Positions 1 through 5,958 are shown, counted from the stretch's first letter. The stretch: 6,982 nucleotides of DNA from Thermoplasmata archaeon (GCA_030037875.1 JASHPV010000147.1:1-6982); one strand, 5' to 3'. A program made the numbers and translations. Notes: generated by a model not told the origin, from the letters alone.

Positions 1-568
1 TGCCGTAGACCCAGGTCGAATTCTCCGTTGAGGGTATCGAAATGGGCACGATCCACGCCTTCGTTTCGCCGGCTCCCAACGTCTCTCCCGTAGCATTCAG
101 GAACGTCTTGCGTTGGTGGACTGCCTCGACGTGAACGGTAACGCCTGCGGCCGTCGTCCGGTTATCACGGTCAGTAACCCGTAACAGGACCTGGTACGTC
201 CCGCGATTCCGATACACGTGAGAGGCCCCCGCGGCCGACGCGGCACCGCCGTCGCCAAAAGTCCATGTGTACTGATAGGGCGGAGTTCCGCCGCTCACGT
301 TCGCCACCACGGTGACCGTCAACGGGTGCGGACCGAAGGTCCGGTTGATTTCCACGGTGGCCTCCAATGGGGCCGTGCTCGCGGGCCGCGCAAACGGCCA
401 GTACGCAGCCGCAGCAATTCCGGCGGCCACGACAAGAGCTCCCACGAGCACCGGGATGACCCACCGCGGGGTGGGCTTCCTCCCGCGGTCCAAGGGTGGG
501 CGTCCCGCGGCAAAGATCGGCATCGGCGGGGATGAATCGTCGGGGCGACTGCGGCGACGCGCCGCCAT
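1..568 (-). CDS. Membrane-anchored PKD-domain surface protein, N-terminal part (runs off the left edge)
   Basis: The visible 189 residues begin with a basic, Pro/Arg-rich cytoplasmic tail (about 1-35). One hydrophobic segment follows (about 36-57, WVIPVLVGALVVAAGIAAAA), which should act as an uncleaved signal anchor. An extracellular part comes next. Residues about 70-148 form a PKD-like beta-sandwich: the hallmark is YTWTFGDGG near 100-108, followed by the usual spacing to SHVYRNRGTYQVLLRVTD. Residues 149-189 are Thr/Asn-rich, continue as beta-type sequence and are cut by the window edge. PKD repeats are common in archaeal surface and adhesion proteins, so an envelope role is likely; the partner or ligand is unknown. 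I chose ATG 568, which has no clear ribosome binding site. An in-frame ATG at 523 is an alternative that keeps the membrane segment. The nearest TATA box implies a leader of about 100 nt, which is long for this window. Confidence 0.8.
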   Translation of the reverse strand, partial: MAARRRSRPDDSSPPMPIFAAGRPPLDRGRKPTPRWVIPVLVGALVVAAGIAAAAYWPFARPASTAPLEATVEINRTFGPHPLTVTVVANVSGGTPPYQYTWTFGDGGAASAAGASHVYRNRGTYQVLLRVTDRDNRTTAAGVTVHVEAVHQRKTFLNATGETLGAGETKAWIVPISIPSTENSTWVYG

Positions 569-648
569 GTGTGCGGCCCGCCGAGGAGGCCAGCCTTGGT
601 TTCGATTGGAGCCAGGGGACGGTGCGTCCGTGCCAGTGGATTCACTCG

Positions 649-660
649 AAAATCGAAAAA
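649..660 (-). terminator. T-rich tract, possible archaeal terminator of the DUF72 gene
   Basis: Read on the minus strand this is T5-CGA-T4, about 60 nt past the DUF72 stop codon and preceded by a very GC-rich stretch (about 662-684). Archaeal transcription often ends in such U-tracts. The tract also falls just downstream of the TATA box at 691-698, so it could instead be the first transcribed bases of the PKD gene's leader. The assignment is uncertain. Confidence 0.3.
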
Positions 661-690
661 CCTTGCGCCGCCGGCCGGGGGCCGACCCGC

Positions 691-698
691 ATAAATAT
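691..698 (-). promoter_or_regulatory. TATA box, probable promoter of the PKD-domain gene
   Basis: An ATATTTAT core stands out in otherwise GC-rich DNA between the DUF72 stop (722) and the PKD gene. With the usual archaeal spacing of about 25 nt, transcription would start near 669 and leave a leader of about 100 nt before ATG 568. No in-frame ATG, GTG or TTG lies between 669 and 568. On the plus strand the element would only lead into the antisense of DUF72, so the minus direction is favoured. Confidence 0.5.
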
Positions 699-721
699 GC
701 ATCGACACTCGGCGCCGGAGC

Positions 722-1591
722 TCATCCGAAATCATCCAACCGCCGGGTCGTCGACGGAGCGGGACGGTCCCGCTCGCTTCGCGTGGGCGCGTGGTCGTGC
801 GCGACCCACCGAGCATAGGAAATAGGCGGTAGCCCGAGGAGATTGCGGAAGAGATTCACTGACTCTGGTGCGAATCCGGCGTAGTGATTGTTGAAAAAGA
901 CCAGGACGCGAAGTAGGTCGCTCGACACCCCACGAACGCGTTCCGCCCACCGGGCCGTTTCAGCCGTCCGGTCCGCCCGGATCTCGCCATGGGTTTCGGC
1001 GGGGATGGAGGTGTGGTCCCCAATGAACCGGAGATACACTTCATCGCTCGTCACCTCCGCGGGCACGTCGACGTAGTTGAGACTCGCCCAAGTGAGCGCG
1101 ATCTTTCGGTCACGGAGCTCGCGCAGCAGGCGGTCTCGGGTCTCCCCGGCATACCATCCCGCGTCACGGAGTTCGACGGCATAGCGAGGACCCTCCGGCA
1201 GAATCGAAAGCAAGTCCCACAGAAACTGCGTGCTCCGCCCGGGCTTGACCCAGGGCGGGAACTGCAGGAGCAGCGGTCCTAACTTTTCCTGAAGGATCCG
1301 GGCCGCGGAAACGAACCCCTGGAGCTTCTCTGCGTTCACCGGGTGCTTGGGATCGAGAAGGTCGCGGGTCATCTTCAGCGCGAAGAGAAATCCCGGAGGG
1401 GTCCGGGCGTACCACCCTTCCACCATTCGCCGCGCCGGCAAAGTGTAGTAGGTGGCGTCCACCTCGACACAGTCGAACAGTCGGGCATAGAGTCCGAGCC
1501 GGTCGGCCGGGGGGGTGCCCTCTGGGTAAACGCGCCCCCACCACGCCTCGGAGGTCCAGGAAGACGTGCCCGTCCGGATCTCGGCGGCCAT
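722..1591 (-). CDS. DUF72 / YecE-family protein
   Basis: This 289-residue protein carries the DUF72 (YecE-like, TIM-barrel) signature throughout. It has GTSSW at 8-12 with W18-G19 and YP at 22-23. VEVDATYYTLP follows at 42-52, then W60, TP at 64-65 and the F-x-F-A-L-K stretch ending at K73. Later come LGPLLLQFPP (104-113), YAVELRDAGW (137-146), YLRFIGDH (186-193) and VFFNNHYAGFAPESVNL (231-247). The length is normal for the family. The family is widespread in bacteria and archaea but its reaction is not firmly established; I assign no substrate. The last 25 or so residues are basic and probably disordered. I start at the ATG that gives MAAEIRTG because the family normally begins just before the first barrel strand. 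An in-frame ATG at 1627 would add 12 residues. The gene is divergent from the HNH gene, and no convincing TATA box lies between them. Confidence 0.93.
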   Translation of the reverse strand: MAAEIRTGTSSWTSEAWWGRVYPEGTPPADRLGLYARLFDCVEVDATYYTLPARRMVEGWYARTPPGFLFALKMTRDLLDPKHPVNAEKLQGFVSAARILQEKLGPLLLQFPPWVKPGRSTQFLWDLLSILPEGPRYAVELRDAGWYAGETRDRLLRELRDRKIALTWASLNYVDVPAEVTSDEVYLRFIGDHTSIPAETHGEIRADRTAETARWAERVRGVSSDLLRVLVFFNNHYAGFAPESVNLFRNLLGLPPISYARWVAHDHAPTRSERDRPAPSTTRRLDDFG

Positions 1592-1649
1592 GCGCCGGTA
1601 TTCTCTCGGCGGGAAAAGGAAGTGCATCGACCGCTGAGCCCGAAGTTAG

Positions 1650-2243
1650 ATGCCAGAGCGGTTCTTCCGTCGGTGGGTCGGCCAGATCGGTCGATCGCGA
1701 TCTATGCGCCGTCGGTATCAAGCGGTTCTCGGGGACGACCCCGGGGAAGGGTTGCTCGCAGTAGGACCCAGTACGTTCCTGCCGGGTCGGATCCCGCATC
1801 GTTTTCGTCCCGACCCTCGGGCCACCGCCGAATGGAGACGGGTTCGGAAAGTGGCGCTCGCCCGAGACCGTTTCGCGTGCCGGGCGTGCGGCCAGCCGGC
1901 CTCCGACGTGGACCATCGGGTCGAGCTGATGGATGGCGGGGCCGCTTACGCGCTCGAAAATCTCCAAGCGTTGTGTCCCGCCTGTCACGATGCCAAGTCC
2001 TCAGAGTCCAGGTATAGGCGTGCCCAGCACGCCACGTCGTCATGGGGACGGATCGTGCTCTGTCCCCGATGCTCCGGCTCGGGACGGTGCGGGGCGTGCC
2101 TCACGACCCCCCATGCTTGCACGGGCTGCTTGGGTGTGCGTTTCATCCCGGAGCGTTGTGCGGAGCGGACCGAAATGCCGAGCCAGCTGGAATTGAGTCA
2201 AGTCAGTTCCCTGGCGTGGGCCGGAGCGGAACCGCCGGTTTGA
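1650..2243 (+). CDS. HNH endonuclease with a C-terminal DnaJ-like Cys-rich zinc module
   Basis: The HNH fold covers residues about 61-118. It contains the zinc knuckle C77-x2-C80, the catalytic-type DVDH (D88-H89), N104 in ALENLQALCPAC, and C109-x2-C112-H113. This is the McrA/HNH arrangement of metal-dependent DNases. A second cluster follows: C138-x2-C141-SGSG, C147-x2-C150, C157-x2-C160 and C170. The first pair matches the CxxCxGxG motif of DnaJ-type zinc fingers, and the third (CTGCLG) is similar. This module could help bind DNA or a partner protein. The first 60 residues are basic and lack a recognisable domain. A TAG stop directly precedes ATG 1650, so this is the most upstream start. 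ATG 1704 or TTG 1752 would remove only non-domain sequence and are equally possible. The gene converges on the membrane zinc-finger gene, with 8 bp between stops. No cognate methylase or restriction partner is adjacent, so its biological target is unknown. Confidence 0.82.
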   Translation: MPERFFRRWVGQIGRSRSMRRRYQAVLGDDPGEGLLAVGPSTFLPGRIPHRFRPDPRATAEWRRVRKVALARDRFACRACGQPASDVDHRVELMDGGAAYALENLQALCPACHDAKSSESRYRRAQHATSSWGRIVLCPRCSGSGRCGACLTTPHACTGCLGVRFIPERCAERTEMPSQLELSQVSSLAWAGAEPPV

Positions 2244-2251
2244 CCGGAGTT

Positions 2252-3310
2252 TCACGTTCTCGATCGAGACCGTCGGGAATTCGTTGGCCCCCTCGCATGC
2301 ACGGTATCGAGTAAACCGCAAAGGGGACAGAGGTTCGGCTTCCCTTCGGCGAGGGACCGGTCCCGACAATCCGAGCATAGCGGTTCCCCACAGACCTGGC
2401 ACTGTGAAGGGGTCCCTGGATGCAGGATCACCGACCCACAGCCCACGCAATGGGCCACTTGACGCGGGGCTTCCGATTCCAACAGGTCGGACTCCACGTA
2501 AGAGGGAGTCGGAGCGACGGCCCTCGTGGAAACGGGAACTCTTACGCTCGCCGCGACGGGTTTTCCGGCACCGGTCGCGGGCGCGGGGGAGACGGGAGCG
2601 GCCGCCGGGGACGGATACGTCACGATTCGCGAAGCGCGGAGGTCCGCCTCGATAGAATCGAGCTCTTTCAAGAGCGACGGGACATCGTCGGGCACCATGG
2701 CGTCCCGGGCCATTAGCCCCGGGGCGACGGACTCCGTCTCGCTGCTTCCCGTGCTGGACGCTTCCTCTGCGGCGGGCGCCCAATCTCGGGATGGCCTACG
2801 AAGTGCCTCGGGGGTGGCCCGAGGGCCCGCCATGTCTCTAGCTGGAGAGGAAGGTGTAGACGAGCGCCGTGGTTGTTCCGGTGGTCGGGACCGGACGCCG
2901 GGGGGTGCTGCCTTCCGCGGAGTCTCCTCGGCCGGTTCGTCCGGTTCCACCTCGTCCGGCTCGGCAAAGACAGACAGCGTGCCTCCGGCCAGCGCGATGA
3001 TCCCCAGCGCGACGAAGGGGACCCACAGAGGGATCCGCCCGATCGCCGCGCCAGAGCCTTCCAACAGGACGAAAGCGGCGGCCGCAATGCACCCCGCCCC
3101 AAAGAAGAACAACGGAAAACTCGCGGCCAGATTGCTAACCTCCGGATTGGATCGCCGCGCTGTCGAGGCGTCGGCTCGGTCCGTTGGAGACGTCGGTCGT
3201 CGGACCGAGGGGACTGGTCGGCCGAACGTGAGCTCGGTCTCGGTATCCGCGGCCGCGTAGGTGCGGGACCTGTACGGTGGCAAGGTTCCTAGCGAGCTGT
3301 CGGCATCCAT
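2252..3310 (-). CDS. Two-TM membrane protein with a C-terminal eight-cysteine cross-brace (FYVE/RING-like) zinc finger
   Basis: I do not recognise this 352-residue protein as a named family. Residues 1-60 are polar and probably disordered. Two hydrophobic segments follow (about 61-84 and 92-116) with a short loop between them. Then comes an acidic patch (EPDEVEPDEPAEE) and a long Pro/Ala/Ser/Arg-rich linker (about 130-280), interrupted by a short predicted helix near 208-228 (VPSLLKELDSIEADLRASR). The C-terminus has C288, C291, C304, C307, C312, C315, C328 and C331: C-x2-C-x12-C-x2-C-x4-C-x2-C-x12-C-x2-C. That spacing suggests two interleaved zinc sites. A hairpin topology would put both ends in the cytosol, suggesting a tethered protein- or nucleic-acid-binding adaptor. 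The start is constrained: an in-frame TGA lies two codons upstream of ATG 3310. The coiled-coil gene lies upstream on the same strand, 126 bp away, so co-transcription is possible. Confidence 0.82.
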   Translation of the reverse strand: MDADSSLGTLPPYRSRTYAAADTETELTFGRPVPSVRRPTSPTDRADASTARRSNPEVSNLAASFPLFFFGAGCIAAAAFVLLEGSGAAIGRIPLWVPFVALGIIALAGGTLSVFAEPDEVEPDEPAEETPRKAAPPGVRSRPPEQPRRSSTPSSPARDMAGPRATPEALRRPSRDWAPAAEEASSTGSSETESVAPGLMARDAMVPDDVPSLLKELDSIEADLRASRIVTYPSPAAAPVSPAPATGAGKPVAASVRVPVSTRAVAPTPSYVESDLLESEAPRQVAHCVGCGSVILHPGTPSQCQVCGEPLCSDCRDRSLAEGKPNLCPLCGLLDTVHARGPTNSRRSRSRT

Positions 3311-3436
3311 CGGTCAGAGAGGCTTCCGCGAGGCGGTCCTGCCCCCTCTCCGGTAATCCGCTCTCGAGGGAATTCAATCTGTCGGCGGTCTCAGACGGCC
3401 CCTTGGTTTGGCCAAAAACGGCCCCGGGGACCCGTA
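3311..3436 (-). other. Spacer between the coiled-coil and membrane zinc-finger genes, with a weak terminator/promoter candidate
   Basis: Read on the minus strand, a T5 tract (3414-3418) inside a short inverted repeat (GGCC-GTTTTT-GGCC, about 3409-3422) lies just after the coiled-coil stop and could end or attenuate transcription. Further down, an ATTGAATT stretch (3371-3378) is the only AT-rich, TATA-like sequence. It is about 64 nt before ATG 3310, which would imply a leader near 38 nt. Neither element is strong, so I cannot decide between one transcript and two. Confidence 0.3.
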
Positions 3437-5266
3437 CTATGACTCAGGGGGGCGGTACGGCTCCGCCACCGCGCCCGGAGGCATGCTTCCGGTCGTTGTC
3501 GGTGGCCCGCCCCGGCGGCCTTCTCGCTCGGAGTAAGCCCGCCGGATATCGGCGGCCTGTTTCTGGCTGATCCAGCCGGCGGTCCTCAGCTCGGTCAGTC
3601 CCTCGTCCAGGCGCGTCAACAGGTCGGGGTCGGCCAGGACATCGGCCGCCCGGGTCAGTTCTTGGGTCGCCACGCTAAGCCAAGGGTCCTTCTGGAGGGA
3701 TTCCTCCATCGTCGTGCGCAACACCTTGTCGAACTGCGCCGTCTTGGGCTCGAGCGGAAGTACGACACCTCCGAAGAGACTCTTCAACGCATCTACGATG
3801 CCGGTACCCGTGCGCACTTGCATCGGCGGGAAGACGATCTGGCGAATGCCCCGGGAGCCCCGGAGCGTCGCGGTCCATAGCGGGAACCAAATGACCCGCA
3901 CGTCGGCCAGGGACTGCAGAGGGAGGAAGTAGCCGGCGAGCAGGTTCTTCTGCATCGACCGGGCGGCCAACTGTCCGTCGATTGCCTTTACGAGGTCGGC
4001 CGCTGCCGTGGCGAACTCGTCCCGGGCGAGCTCTCGCTCCGAGAGTCGACGGGCGTGTTCCTGCTCGAGCAATGTCGCCCCGGCCAGCGATCGCTCCAGC
4101 TCGATGCGCTCTTGAGAGTGTGCTCGTTCGATCTCGCGCCGAAGGTCGTCGGTGTCCCGCTCGGCTTGCCGCGCCACGCGGTCCGATTCTCGGGCACGTG
4201 CCACATGATGGTCGGTCTCCCCCTCCCGGCGCTTAGCGCGCTGGAGCAGAGCGTCGGCCGTCGCCACGGAGGCCTGGGCATGGGCGCCCTGCGACTGCGC
4301 GACCCGAATCCCTTCCAGATGTTGCCGCAAGGCCTGCTGATGGCGGGCCTGAATCGATTGGATCTCGGTCTCAATCGACCGAAGAGTTTCCACGCGCTGG
4401 CGCTGTACCTCCGCCTCGAGTCGCTGAAGCTCGGCGTCCTGTTCCGCGTTGACCCGGGCCACCCGGCCCAGGATTCGCTCGCGGACCGCGGTGAGCGTCG
4501 CCAGGTCCTGCTCGAATCGGTCGAGCCACCGCTGCATCTGGGAAACCACGTTTCGGTACCACGTTGCGTCGTGGCGTGCCGGCAGGAAGCCGGCATGCGG
4601 AACCTGGGGGTCGCTACGAAAATCGCTCTGCGATAGGACATCGAACAGGAGCGGCGGGTCGACGGGCAGGAACCCCTCTACCGTGAGGAGTTCGGCGCCC
4701 GGATCATGGCCAAAGAACGGGAGCAGACCCCGGGCCTGGGCGACGAAGTCGGCCATCCCACCGGGACGGTCCAAGAGAGTGTGGACCTGGTCCATGGGGG
4801 GCAGCAAGGTGTATCGGAAGGTCCGGGTCCAAACACCGGTTCCGTCGAAGATAGCGATCTGCGGCGGGGCGGGACCCGGGAGCACGATGAGGGGCCAGAA
4901 CACGTTCGCGATCGCCTCGATCTCCTCATTGCCGCCTCCCGTCAGCAGACGGACGAGGTGACGCCGCTCGGTCTCGACGGCGATCAGGATCGTCGCGAGA
5001 ACGATGGGGGCTGGCAACTCTTGATGCGTCCCATCCTCCAAAGCGCGTAGAGCGAACGAAAGGGTGACCTCGTCGGGTTGCCACGCCGACGGGGGTTGGA
5101 CCACTGTTCCGCGACGGGGCCCCTGCGCCGCGACGCGCTTCGCGAGCTCGTCGAACGTGGGTTCTTTCCTGGGCCGAGACGCCGGCGCGGACGGGGGGGT
5201 GGTTACTTTTACCCGGTCCTTGGGCCGAGCTTTGGTCTGACGAGAAGAGGGTTTGTCCTGGGCCAC
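3437..5266 (-). CDS. Unrecognised coiled-coil protein, 609 residues
   Basis: I recognise no named family. The protein has five parts. Residues 1-38 are basic and disordered. A globular region (about 60-235) is rich in hydrophobic stretches such as IANVFWPLIVLPG and QIAIFDG. A long coiled coil (about 236-440) is dominated by Glu/Gln/Arg/Ala heptads such as DAELQRLEAEVQRQRVE and is broken near 325-335. A second globular region (about 441-582) contains YFLPLQSLADVRVIWFPLW and IVFPPMQV and ends in a helical LDEGLTELRTAGWISQKQ. A disordered Pro/Gly tail closes it. There is no cysteine, no Walker A motif, and no membrane segment that I can see. The build suggests a soluble oligomeric scaffold. I chose GTG 5266, which lies 30 nt from the centre of the TATA box at 5293-5299. 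The longer ORF from ATG 5332 would place that TATA box inside the gene and overlap the Nudix start. GTG 5278 is a further candidate. Confidence 0.75.
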   Translation of the reverse strand: MAQDKPSSRQTKARPKDRVKVTTPPSAPASRPRKEPTFDELAKRVAAQGPRRGTVVQPPSAWQPDEVTLSFALRALEDGTHQELPAPIVLATILIAVETERRHLVRLLTGGGNEEIEAIANVFWPLIVLPGPAPPQIAIFDGTGVWTRTFRYTLLPPMDQVHTLLDRPGGMADFVAQARGLLPFFGHDPGAELLTVEGFLPVDPPLLFDVLSQSDFRSDPQVPHAGFLPARHDATWYRNVVSQMQRWLDRFEQDLATLTAVRERILGRVARVNAEQDAELQRLEAEVQRQRVETLRSIETEIQSIQARHQQALRQHLEGIRVAQSQGAHAQASVATADALLQRAKRREGETDHHVARARESDRVARQAERDTDDLRREIERAHSQERIELERSLAGATLLEQEHARRLSERELARDEFATAAADLVKAIDGQLAARSMQKNLLAGYFLPLQSLADVRVIWFPLWTATLRGSRGIRQIVFPPMQVRTGTGIVDALKSLFGGVVLPLEPKTAQFDKVLRTTMEESLQKDPWLSVATQELTRAADVLADPDLLTRLDEGLTELRTAGWISQKQAADIRRAYSEREGRRGGPPTTTGSMPPGAVAEPYRPPES

Positions 5267-5290
5267 ACGGAAGTACACGCGGGCTCTCGC

Positions 5291-5300
5291 CCTATAAATC
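5291..5300. promoter_or_regulatory. TATA element between the divergent coiled-coil and Nudix genes, probably shared
   Basis: TATAAAT (5293-5299) is the only AT-rich heptamer in the region. On the plus strand its centre is 25 nt before GTG 5321, the classical archaeal distance to the transcription start, giving a leaderless Nudix mRNA. On the minus strand it reads ATTTATA, close to the archaeal TTTATA consensus, and its centre lies 30 nt from GTG 5266. Either two overlapping promoters share it, or one gene uses it and the other uses a weaker site that I cannot see. Confidence 0.6.
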
Positions 5301-5320
5301 CCGTGGACGTGCGGCCGACC

Positions 5321-5752
5321 GTGGCTCGACACCGTTACCCCGGTCCGGCGCTCACGGTCGATGCCGTTTGGGTCTCCGGGGGCCGTATTCTCTTGGTTCG
5401 ACGAGGCCGCCCCCCCTTCCGCGGGCGATGGGCACTTCCCGGGGGATTCGTGGAAGCGGGAGAGACCGTCGAGGAGGCTGCACTCCGCGAACTTTTCGAG
5501 GAAACGGGGCTACGACCGGCGGGACTTCGGTTACTGGGGGTTTATTCTCGTCCGGGTCGGGACCCGAGAGGCCCCACGGCCAGCGTTGCCTTTCGGATGC
5601 GAGGGAAGCCAAGTCCTCCCAAAGGCGCTTCCGACGCGGCCGATGCCCGGTGGCTTCCGGTGCTCCGGGCTCGCGGATTGGCCTTTGATCACGACGAAAT
5701 CGTGGCGGAGGCGTTGGGGAAGGTGCGGCGAAAGGCCGGGCGGGTCCGATGA
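5321..5752 (+). CDS. Nudix hydrolase, probably ADP-ribose pyrophosphatase-like
   Basis: This 143-residue protein has the complete Nudix box G-x5-E-x7-RE-U-x-EE-x-G-U: G42, E48, R56-E57-L58, E60-E61 and G63-L64. Those glutamates bind the catalytic Mg2+ that drives hydrolysis of nucleoside diphosphates linked to another group. The segment after the box, VYSRPGRDPRG (74-84), places a proline 15 residues after the box glycine G63. This resembles ADP-ribose pyrophosphatases, which use such a proline in substrate selection; the substrate remains an inference. The N-terminal strand LTVDAVWVSGGRILLVRRG and the strand after the box complete a normal Nudix fold. I chose GTG 5321 because a TATA box is centred 25 nt upstream and the fold starts a few residues later. 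The frame stays open upstream to 5078, but that part is antisense to the coiled-coil gene and lacks domain sequence. Its stop is 20 bp from that of the converging zinc-ribbon gene. Confidence 0.92.
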   Translation: MARHRYPGPALTVDAVWVSGGRILLVRRGRPPFRGRWALPGGFVEAGETVEEAALRELFEETGLRPAGLRLLGVYSRPGRDPRGPTASVAFRMRGKPSPPKGASDAADARWLPVLRARGLAFDHDEIVAEALGKVRRKAGRVR

Positions 5753-5772
5753 AGGACCGTTCCGGGCCTCTT

Positions 5773-5916
5773 CTACTTCTCCCGGGCGTACCGACTGTAG
5801 GACGCGTCGCTGGCGCGCTTCAGACGGGCTCCGTCCCGGTCGCACGTGGGTCGCGCGCTGGGCGGAACATCGATGACGTAGCCGCCCCCGCACTTCGGAC
5901 ATTCGTAGTAGGGCAT
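5773..5916 (-). CDS. 47-residue zinc-ribbon protein
   Basis: The sequence opens MPYYECPKCGGGYVIDV, a rubredoxin-type first knuckle (C6-x2-C9). The second knuckle is C25-D-R-D28-G-A-R-L, with Asp28 where the fourth cysteine of a C4 ribbon would be. The remaining residues (about 33-47) form a basic Ser/Tyr/Arg-rich tail. Such small single-domain ribbons are common in archaea and usually bind nucleic acid or a protein partner; the specific role is unknown. ATG 5916 is supported by a GAGG about 9 nt upstream and by the TATA element at 5951-5958. The frame continues upstream to 6093, but that extension crosses the TATA box and the methyltransferase start. The gene is transcribed divergently from the methyltransferase and converges on the Nudix gene. 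Confidence 0.78.
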   Translation of the reverse strand: MPYYECPKCGGGYVIDVPPSARPTCDRDGARLKRASDASYSRYAREK

Positions 5917-5950
5917 GGTATGAATCCTCGCATCGGGAGTGCGTCGGGGC

Positions 5951-5958
5951 TTTATAAG
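5951..5958. promoter_or_regulatory. Palindromic TATA element shared by the mini zinc-ribbon and methyltransferase genes
   Basis: TTTATAAG contains the perfect palindrome TTATAA (5952-5957). The start codons on both sides are almost equidistant from its centre: 5992 on the plus strand is 37.5 nt away and 5916 on the minus strand is 38.5 nt away. If transcription starts about 26 nt from the box, both mRNAs would carry a leader of roughly 12 nt. It is the only TATA-like sequence in the 75-bp gap. Confidence 0.65.

Noticed and set aside
319..816. Minus-strand ORF (also GTG 645) across the PKD gene's leader
   Set aside because: It is a different frame from the PKD/TM protein, overlaps both DUF72 and the PKD gene, and shows no domain features. 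It is a product of high GC.
1164..2017. Long antisense ORFs across the DUF72/HNH junction on both strands
   Set aside because: They overlap recognised DUF72 and HNH domains and give Arg/Pro/Gly-rich translations typical of GC-rich shadow frames.
2526..3260. 244-codon plus-strand ORF opposite the membrane zinc-finger gene
   Set aside because: It is low-complexity Ala/Ser/Gly/Arg sequence. The minus strand has two TM segments and eight regularly spaced cysteines.
5078..5320. Upstream extension of the Nudix ORF
   Set aside because: It is antisense to the start of the coiled-coil gene, Arg/Pro-rich and without Nudix-fold sequence. The leaderless GTG with a correctly spaced TATA box explains the start.
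5267..5332. 22-residue N-terminal extension of the coiled-coil protein from ATG 5332
   Set aside because: It overlaps the Nudix start and contains the TATA box. The extension is low-complexity, basic sequence with no sign of conservation.
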